Source of the DNA: Clarkia xantiana subsp. parviflora
Taxonomy: Eukaryota; Streptophyta; Magnoliopsida; Myrtales; Onagraceae
Assembly (NCBI GenBank): GCA_036873135.1
Contig: JAPTYO010000026.1
Coordinates: 1,654,001 to 1,718,000 of the forward strand
Length of the DNA stretch: 64,000 bases
Direction of reading: 5' to 3'
In this document: positions 57,053 to 64,000 of the stretch, one piece after another
Position numbering within the stretch: position 1 is the first letter of the stretch
Layout: each line of letters starts with the position of its first letter
Notes under the pieces: model-generated
Told to the model about the DNA's origin: nothing
Database searches by the model: none
Seen by the model: the letters and a program-made list of their open reading frames with translations, nothing else
Made by a program: the position numbers and the translations under genes

Positions 57053-59786
57053 TTAAACTTGGTCCTTGCTAGAAGATGGGCCCTCAGCGGCGTCGGAGGG
57101 AGCAGGGTCCGGAGGGGCTTGGGCAGAAGGCTCCGCAGTTGGCAGAGTCGGGTCCACAGCAGTAGTCTCTTCACTCTCCGCGGGGAGGCTGAAATACTTC
57201 TCCGCGAAGGGGGCAAGGGTCTCGGACTTCTTGAAGTCGATAGAATCCGCATAGACTGTGTAGAGTTCTTCGACGGCATTGAATAAAGTGTCCTCTACCT
57301 CGGACTTGCAGAACTCCACAGCAGCCAGCTTGAATTCCTCGGAGTCCCGATACTCCTTGTGGCCCTGAAGACGACCCTCCGCGCAGCCTTGCAGCCGACC
57401 TTCCTCGAGACCCTGAGCCTTGGCCTCAGCAAGCTGGGCAGAAAACTCAGCCCTCTCCGCCTCAAACTTCGCCTTGGCTTCCTTGAGAAGATCCGCGAAA
57501 ACGTTTTTCTCATGAATGAGTTGCTGCTTCTCCTGCTCATTCCGCTGATGCTCCAGTCGGGCCATCTTCTGATCTCGACGCATGACAGCCTCATGGTCAT
57601 GGACCTTCTTGAGCAGGCTGGTGGCCATGTCATCGAGGAGGGCCTTCTCCTTGGCCATCTTATTTTCGGCCGCCACCGCCGCGTCACGCTCCATCTGAAG
57701 CCTGGCTAGGGCTTCAGGGTTCGCCTGGGTCTGGGCCTCCACCAAAGCACTCTTCAGGGCCAGGATAAGGCCAAAACAGCGCTGTTGGTTGGCGGTGTCC
57801 TAAAAAAAAAGAAGAAGAAGAGTTCAAGATGTAAACAATGGAAGATGAAAGTAATGAGGAGAATGAAACGAGAATAGAAGTTTTACCTCCATCCGTCGGA
57901 TGGCCATGTCACGAATCTCCTCCTCAAGGTCCTCCTGCGCGAAGGACAGGGGCCGCTTCAAGGCCGGAGGAACTGACCCCGCCAGCAGATGCAGGGTCAA
58001 GCTGGGATCAAGGTCTCCCCGCCGAAGTGGAATGCCGCGGAGAGACTCGATCGGGTTCCAGGGTAGCATCCCCTGGTCGGGAGTAAAAACCTTGTAAAGG
58101 TTTTCATCCACAGGGAGAAGAGGGATGGCCCCGGAACTCGAAGCCGGAGGAGCCACCTCAGCTGGTGGCTCGGGAGTCGGAGTGCGAAGAACGGGAGGAG
58201 GACTCTTGGATACGTCCCTGGCAGCGGGCCTTGTGCTCCTAGACCCCGACCGGCCACGGGGAAGCAGGCCCCCCTCTTCAAGCTCCTCGACGGAAGGAGA
58301 AGTTTCCAAGTGGGTCACCGGGCGGAACGGAGTCCCCGCTGGGACGTCCTCCAGCTGCAACTCTTGCAGGGCGGCATCATCCGCCGGAATAATGGCCTCT
58401 GTCGGGGCTGGAGCCTCCGAGGGACCTGCGTCAGTGGGACGAATGAAGTTAGGAAGAGTACCTTCAGGACACCATATGATTTGGCGATCAAAATATTCCT
58501 CCTTTCCGAAGACGTTGTAATATCCCGCTTCAATAACATGGGGAATCTCTCCTTGAAGGACGAATTTGATCTCTTGAACCCGTGTCTTCCGATCAGCGGG
58601 GATAAACTCCTTGGGAATTAATTTTTTATATTTTGTAATTGCACGACGAACGCGCTTACCTTCCTCGACGGTGGTGGCCCCAAAGGCCTGATCTATCTCC
58701 TCCCGCCTGGCCTTCTTGGCCACGACCCGCTCCTCAGTCGGAGGAGCAGCAGCTAGGGGGGTCGAGGAGGAAGCCCCTTTCTTCACCAACTTGCGCTTCC
58801 GCCTGGAACCGCTTTGTACAGCATCAGTCTCGCCCTGCTTCATAACGAGATGAGTCAACAGAGAAGCCTTCTTGGCTGCAAAAAGGTAAAAATAAAACAG
58901 TTAGAAATATTACCCAGATGACTAAATCCTTGGAAACAGAATCGAGGAGTCGGACTCCGATAGTAATCAGGTCCTTCTCCTGGAGCCTGTTGGCATCAAG
59001 GGGTATGAAATTATCCCCCCAGCGGTAGAGTTGAACCATCTGGAGAGTATTGAGATCATCCTCGGAGTAATCCTGGAGCTTGGGGGCAGGGTCCGCCACG
59101 ACCTCCCATCGAGGCCAGGGGACGGAGCTATGCTGGACGAAGAAATAATACTTTTTCCAGCCACTGTTGTCAGAACCCGAGTCGCGGATCAGGACCCGAT
59201 CCTTGTGGAACTTCCAAGTCTCGCCGTCCCAACCAAAACGAGAGAGTTGCTCCTTTGTCCACTTGGGGAATCGGGGAGAGAAGGAGCAGACGCCGGATTT
59301 ATTGCACTTCATGCCATAGAAGGTGCGAAATAACAGGACTGTATGTCCATTGTTGGCGGTGACACAGAAGTTGGAAGGCGTTCCACACGCGGATGGCGTG
59401 TGGGGAGAAGGTGCAAGGGTGTGTTTTGTAAAAATTACACATCTCCACCATATTTCCGCAGAAAGGGAACCGAATCCCCGCGCTTATTTGTCCAAAAGAG
59501 ACAAATGCCTCCCCCGCTCGAGGAGGCGTGACAATGTGTTTCCTCCTACCACCAGATTGAGACCCATAAGGGAAGCGAGGCTCCCAATCCGAGGTAATGC
59601 ACCCCTCCTTAAGGGCTGCCTCATACGAACCCTCGGATATCTCATTGACAGCATATTCAAAGAAGAAGGGAGCCTTAACCTCAGAACTAGCCTCGTCTAA
59701 AACAATTACAGACAGGGAAAATTGAGAAAAGAAGAATAAACAGTACGTAAATCATGAAAACATGGAGAGAAGCCCTTACTAGACAT
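57053..59786 (-). pseudogene. E3 antisense gene (Transposase_28-like), four predicted exons
   Basis: Exon 1 ATGTCTA (59786-59780) ends at GTAAGG. Exon 2 (59696-58914) joins in phase and reads FFFEYAVNEIS, AGIRFPFCGNMVEMC, FSPHAIRVWNAFQ; a one-base loss near 59340 shifts it before FYGMK, GWKKYYFFVQHSS and WPRWEVVADPAP. A 38-bp GT...AG interval (58876-58913) follows, but phase is not kept across it. Exon 3 (58875-57887) is basic (RRKRKLVKKG), then Pro/Glu-rich, ending at AIRRME. An intron (57800-57886) with a strong polypyrimidine tract leads in phase to exon 4 (57799-57053), a long coiled coil. A nuclear role is plausible from the basic run, but this is inference. Confidence 0.82.
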
Positions 59787-59940
59787 GATCGGTGGTCGGA
59801 AAATGAAGAAAAGGAAGATCGGAGAAGTCGAAGTGGCCTTGATCACTTGGAGCACCAGGAAGAGCTTGGAGAGAACTTCGAATGCAAAGAGGGCTGAGAG
59901 TCAAAGAACGCAGAAGAAGTGAATAAGACCAAGGTCCTCC

Positions 59941-59948
59941 CTTTTATA
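59941..59948 (-). promoter_or_regulatory. Putative TATA box of E3 antisense gene
   Basis: TATAAAAG on the minus strand, 155 bp before ATG 59786. It lies at nearly the same distance as in E1 (162) and Y2 (152). Confidence 0.62.
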
Positions 59949-60523
59949 GGCAAAAGGACGAGTGAAGGGATATAATCGCGACCGTCGAAGACGAAACGAT
60001 TTGATCAGAACCGTTGAAACATGGGACGATACGGAAGGGACAGCTGGATGGGCTTGATCTGCACCGTCGAAGAGGAAGCGACGCGATCTTAATCGACGAG
60101 ATTATAGGCACGGAAAGGACGAATGTGATGTCACGGTTACCTTTTCAGAAAACAGCAGTCACGCCGGTTCAAACGTCGTTTCTCTATCTTCAGGCATTTA
60201 ATGCTGCAGTAGCCGAGGAGACTCCTCGGATTTGGCAACTGCACATGGGGCCCAGAATAATCATAAGAAAGAGACTCTGACATGTGACAGTCACACGCAA
60301 AGATCAAAACCTCCGACGGTGGCATCGGAGGATATAAAGACAAAAGCCTCTAACTGAGGTATCAGAAATTGCGAAGGTAAAAGGCTCCGACGGTGGTATC
60401 GGAAAAGCCAAAAAGCAAAAAGCCCCCGACGGTGGTATCGGAGAATATAAAGACAAAGGCCTCCGATGATAAGGTTGGCAGGCATGAGATCAGAAGACAC
60501 GACGGACTAAAAGTCCCCCATGT
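59949..60523. other. E3 region between antisense promoter and polypurine tract
   Basis: Non-coding. Five GCCTCCGACGGTGGTATCGGA-like units of about 40-45 bp lie at 60300-60480. They may belong to upstream control of the antisense gene or to the 3' untranslated part. Nothing else is recognised. Confidence 0.6.
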
Positions 60524-60535
60524 CTTGGGGGCAAA
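60524..60535 (+). other. E3 polypurine tract
   Basis: CTTGGGGGCAAA immediately before the 3' LTR, the same as in E1. Confidence 0.82.
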
Positions 60536-61297
60536 TGATGGGTTCCGATAGTAATCGTTAGCCCCGTCAAACATCCAATAGACGGCAAGTAAGTCCAGTG
60601 GGCCTCGTGAAGGCCCGGAAGGCCCGGAGGCCCAGTACGAAGGGCCCCGACGTAGGCGGGCCCGACATAAGAGCTGAATGTTCCCGATAAGAAGCCTCTG
60701 AGTAGGCCCCGATATGCCTTAGTAAAGGCCCCGATAATAAAGCCCCGCAGAGGCTGGACCTGTCCCGTAGAGACTGAAGGTCCTGGGTGGTGATCTAGAA
60801 TGGAACAACTCTGGAGTCCCCGACAAGAGTCGGGACTTGGGATCAGAGGATAAGACCGAGAAACCCGCCTACCAGATAGAGTAGTGGGAGACGGTTAAAG
60901 ATAACGGATAAATTCCCCCGAGATACGCAGGGCGTGCCCGAGATACACGGAGTATGGGTAAGATACGCGGAGCGTGGGGCGGAATATACGGAATCCCCCG
61001 AGATATACGGAATTGTGGCGAGATATACGGAATCGTGGCTATAACGGCCAAGCTTGGCCTCAGGTAACTCTGGGTGACTTCGCCTCCTATATAAAGGAGG
61101 AAGTTACCCCAGAAAAGACCAATTCTGATACGAGCTTAGACTTTTGCTTACCACTCCATTGATTACTGTACTCATTTAAGCATCGGAGAGGGATTCTGGG
61201 TCACCACCCAGGTCATCCCCTTGTGCAGGACCACGCGGAGCTTAGGAGTCCGAGCATTCCGTCAAGGACGTAACAGAGCTTCGCCCGTGATCCAACA
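60536..61297 (+). repeat. E3 3' LTR
   Basis: 762 bp, no difference from the 5' copy found by eye. It is followed by the TATAT target duplicate. Confidence 0.96.
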
Positions 61298-61836
61298 TAT
61301 ATGTTGCATACATAATATATATATATAGCGTACACTTTTTTTTTGTGTTACCTTATTATATAAGTTAGACTTAATTAGATTCTTTATATTATTGTATATA
61401 GATAACATAGGCTATACGTGAGCTTGGATATGTAATATAAGCTTAATTAAATAAATTAAATATATAATGTTGAGTTTTGGTATATTTGATAATTGTTAGT
61501 TTTTCAATTAGGTTTTACTTCGTTAGTGAATTATAGTTTTATTTGCGTAGGATTGGTTTATAATTGATAATTATTTACTAAATATATTTGAAATTGGCAA
61601 TTTTTGAATAGAGTACCGTAAGGGCGATATTATTACCGTATAATTTAATTCGTAACAGAACCCCCGAACTCGAATTTCTGATCGCAAACCGATTTTATAC
61701 CTAGGTGTTTAATTCGTTACTCTCCTAGGTAATTTAGGATTCTAGTTAGCCTTATAATTAACTAGTGACGACTCTTTTCAAAATCCACGTTTTAAAAAAC
61801 GTAATTCGCCATAGGTCGGATGTTTAGGGTCTGACA
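61298..61836 (+). repeat. X 3' LTR, part 2
   Basis: It continues the X LTR after E3 (ATGTTGCATACATAATATAT as at 35939). It includes a block of about 80 bp (61510-61590) absent from the 5' copy. It ends GGTCTGACA and is followed by the GCGTT target duplicate. Confidence 0.9.
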
Positions 61837-62456
61837 GCGTTCGACCATATTCTTATGTCGATATTTTGAACTTCTCTCATTGTTTTTGGAGCAAGTGTAC
61901 CCGAGTTGGCTTGGGGGTTGTTTTGATTTGTTGTGACTCTGACTGTCTATCATTGTTTGTTGGCCTCCTCATATATTTTTTATGTTTCATCTTTGTGTAG
62001 GTTTGACGACTTGGAAGGTGTCTTTGGCATATCTATGGGGTCATGTGATTGACCCTTGCGTTGAAGTTCTTGCTTTTGGTGATGGGTGTAATCATCGTTT
62101 TTCCTTGATGTTCCTTTATTTTTCCATGGCTCCCATTAAGATAGCAAATTTCTGCTTGAATGCTTAGTGGAGACTCCTCTCGAGTTAGCCTCTACTAGTA
62201 TCAGAGTTGTGAACGTTGTGGGGATCATTTATTTATATGCCCCCGAAAGTGCTTGCCATGATTCTTCGTTTTATGGTTGGTCTCGCGGAATAGAGAGGTT
62301 GTCTTCATAATGAGGACGTCTCCTACCTTGTATCATTCAGGAAGGTTGAATTATAAGTGCAGACCTTTGATTAGTATATGAAGGGTATTGATTTTCCCTT
62401 TGTCTTGTATGTAGGTTAGATGTAGGCTCTTTAGTATCTTCTTAATGTATGTACTT

Positions 62457-62590
62457 GATAGCCGTTTCGTGATGTGTGGACATGATAGCCACTTCTCGGT
62501 GTGTGGTCATGATAGCCACTTCGTAGTGTGTGGACATGATAGCCACTTCGCGATGTGTGGACATGATAGCCACTTCGCGATGTATGGAGT
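62457..62590 (+). repeat. 27-bp tandem array
   Basis: GATAGCCACTTC recurs at 62484, 62511, 62538 and 62565 (27 bp apart), with a diverged first unit at 62457. Each unit has GTGTGGACAT. Confidence 0.9.
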
Positions 62591-63209
62591 TGTGTTTTGC
62601 ATTCCGTACTTATTGGCAAACCTGTCATGAATGTTTTAACATTATGTTCCTGTATCATGAGTAGTATTTCATACCTTCGTTGTTATAGTTTCCTCTTTTT
62701 TAGGCTATGTTTGTTGGGTTTTGTCCCCGTGTCTCGTCTTGTCGGATGTCGTATCCTTTATGTTTTTGGGATGTCACCTTCATGAGTTGTGCTTTACAAT
62801 GTTCAAGGGTGATTCTTGTCGAAAGTCGTGCTTGATGATGTTCAGGTCAGATGAAAGAAGAGGTCATGCGAGGGCGACATGCAAGACAGTAAAGTTTGTC
62901 AGAGGTTGTCTTGGGCGACTTGTAAGGAAATTATTCTTCATAGGTCATTTTGCATGACTTGTGATTTGCTTGCCTATTGTCGTGTTTCTTCTCTTTTGTC
63001 GGAGTGTCCTTTCATTACTCCACTTGATTTTTTCATGCCTGAATTGTCATCATAACCATACTTGCATTTCTCATGTAACCCTACTTGTATAAAAGAAGGT
63101 CTTTTCAAGATACGTTCTTGGGAACGTTGTAAATTTTTCCTTAGGATATGCTCCTGAGTATGTTTAAAATTGCTTATGAGGTAACCTTTTGAAAATGATC
63201 GTGTGATCA

Positions 63210-63655
63210 CAAGATACGCTCTTGGGGGTGTCGAAAGCTATTCATAGGATTGGCTCCTAGATGGCACAGTTCGCAGGATAGGCTCCTGGATGACGCAGGA
63301 TGTTATCGCAAGATACGCTCTTGGGGGCGTCGAAAACTGTTCGCAGGATTGGCTCCTGGATAGCACAGTTCACAGGATTGACTCCTGGATGGCACAGAAT
63401 GTGATCGCAGTGTATGAACTGCTTTCAAGATACGCTCTTGTGGGCATCGAAAACTATTCGCATGATTGGCTCCTGGAGGGCACAGAATGTGGTCGCAGTG
63501 TAAAACTGCTCTCAAGATACGCTCTTGGGGGCGTCAAAAACTGTTCACATGATTGGCTCCTGGATGGCACAGAATGTGGTCGCAGTGTAAAACTGCTCTA
63601 AAGATACGCTCTTGGGGGCGTCGAAAACTGTTCGCAGGATTGCCTCCTGGAGGGC
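63210..63655 (+). repeat. AAGATACGCTCTTGGGGGCGTC array
   Basis: AAGATACGCTCTTG recurs near 63211, 63310, 63426, 63514 and 63601. Units share GATTGGCTCCTGGATGGCAC and, in the last three, GTGGTCGCAGTGTAAAACTG. The last steps are 87 bp. Weaker copies start near 63110. Confidence 0.85.
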
Positions 63656-64000
63656 ACAGAATGTAACTTTTACCTGATGTAATTTTCTAGGTATGGTGCG
63701 TCTTTGATAAGTTATCTGAATCTTTACTTGAGTTTTCTTTTTGCGATATTGCCTGTTACTTGGGCCTTTCCTGAGTGTCAGAGAACGCCTTTCGAGGGCA
63801 ATGGTTGTTGTTGCCAATTTGGGGCGAGTCCGTACAAGGAGTTGAGGTTGTTTCCCTCTTATGTGACTTCTTCTAGGAGGAGTGGTACTGCGTGTTCTTG
63901 TTACCTTTTGCTTCTAGGTTCCACTTATATGTTTAGGTGGATTACCAAGCACTTGTTCGTTTGGTGCCCCCCAAGTTTCTTGGTGGTCACACCGTCTTTC

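Larger units (their letters stand above)
49552..61297 (+). mobile_element. E3: young, nearly intact Tat-lineage Ty3/gypsy retrotransposon
   Basis: It spans 11,746 bp between TATAT duplicates (49547-49551 and 61298-61302), inside the X 3' LTR. Both LTRs are 762 bp and look identical by eye. Gag-pol is one frame with two TAG codons. The antisense gene has one probable frameshift. It is the most recent event that can be dated in the window. Confidence 0.96.
35318..61836 (+). mobile_element. X: LTR retrotransposon carrying E2 and E3 inside its LTRs
   Basis: The left end TGTCAACACATAATTTT (35318) and right end GGTCTGACA (61836) are flanked by GCGTT (35313-35317 and 61837-61841), so the whole 26.5-kb composite is one insertion later invaded by others. 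The 5' LTR is interrupted at 36228 by E2. The 3' LTR (48948-49551 plus 61303-61836, about 1.14 kb) is interrupted by E3. Only 45700-48947 of the interior remains, without recognisable gag or pol. Its class is therefore unassigned beyond LTR retrotransposon. Confidence 0.88.
21271..64000 (-). mobile_element. Y3: outermost LTR element, carrying E1, X and X'
   Basis: This is a composite of a 3' LTR (21271-21862) and interior blocks (21863-23230, 34390-35317, 61837-64000), which become contiguous when E1 and X are removed with one copy of each 5-bp duplication. No gag or pol is seen in these blocks. The 5' end lies beyond 64000. I assign the blocks to one element by their continuity across the two clean insertions. 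That the whole stretch is one element is inferred. Confidence 0.55.
61837..64000. other. Y3 interior, third block
   Basis: No recognised gene. A 27-bp array lies at 62457-62590 and an array of roughly 87-117 bp at 63210-63655. The open frame 63290-63601 falls inside the second array. The element continues past the window end. Confidence 0.55.

Noticed and set aside
61842..62170. Possible protein at 61982-62167
   Set aside because: Short, with no recognised domain and no homologue in the other elements of the window.
62445..62658. Frames on both strands in the 27-bp array
   Set aside because: Periodic by-product of a unit length divisible by three.

Overview
The window is plant nuclear DNA made almost entirely of retrotransposons; I found no convincing host gene, tRNA or rRNA. 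The clues are Ty3/gypsy polyproteins with the Tat-lineage domain order (gag, protease, RT, RNase H, a second archaeal-type RNase H, integrase), antisense genes of the 'putative gypsy type transposon' (Pfam Transposase_28) kind, an L1-type LINE, TG...CA LTRs and 5-bp target duplications. Element names (E, X, Y) are mine. All comparisons were done by eye inside the window.

The elements are nested. The outermost, Y3 (minus strand), supplies its broken 3' LTR at 21271-21862 and internal blocks at 21863-23230, 34390-35317 and 61837-64000. Element X' (only an LTR tail, 21045-21270) sits in the Y3 LTR. A LINE (18165-21044, minus) sits in X'. Y2 (minus, 5' LTR 17475-18164) sits in the LINE. Y1 (plus, 3' LTR 7729-8566) appears to sit in Y2. 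On the right, E1 (23231-34389, duplication CCGAC) sits in Y3. X (35318-61836, duplication GCGTT) also sits in Y3. X carries E2 in its 5' LTR (36229-45699, 3' end deleted) and E3 in its 3' LTR (49552-61297, duplication TATAT).

E1, E2 and E3 are one family. Each has a plus-strand gag-pol, then a tandem-repeat spacer, then a multi-exon gene on the opposite strand with its own TATA box. E3 has LTRs that look identical and one open frame broken only by two TAG codons. E1 LTRs differ at about seven sites in 697. E2 carries frameshifts, a 65-bp deletion, a stop and the 3' truncation.

Y1 and Y2 encode gag (and, in Y2, protease) but no RT, RNase H or integrase. They look non-autonomous. Y2 nevertheless keeps a five-exon antisense gene homologous to the one in the E elements. 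X has no recognisable pol; its remaining interior is repeat arrays plus a duplicated coding-like stretch.

The most interesting points are the antisense gene (shared TATA-to-start spacing, intron positions that agree with reading phase, retention in an element without RT), the amber codon shared by E1 and E3 at the protease/RT boundary, and the recoverable insertion order.
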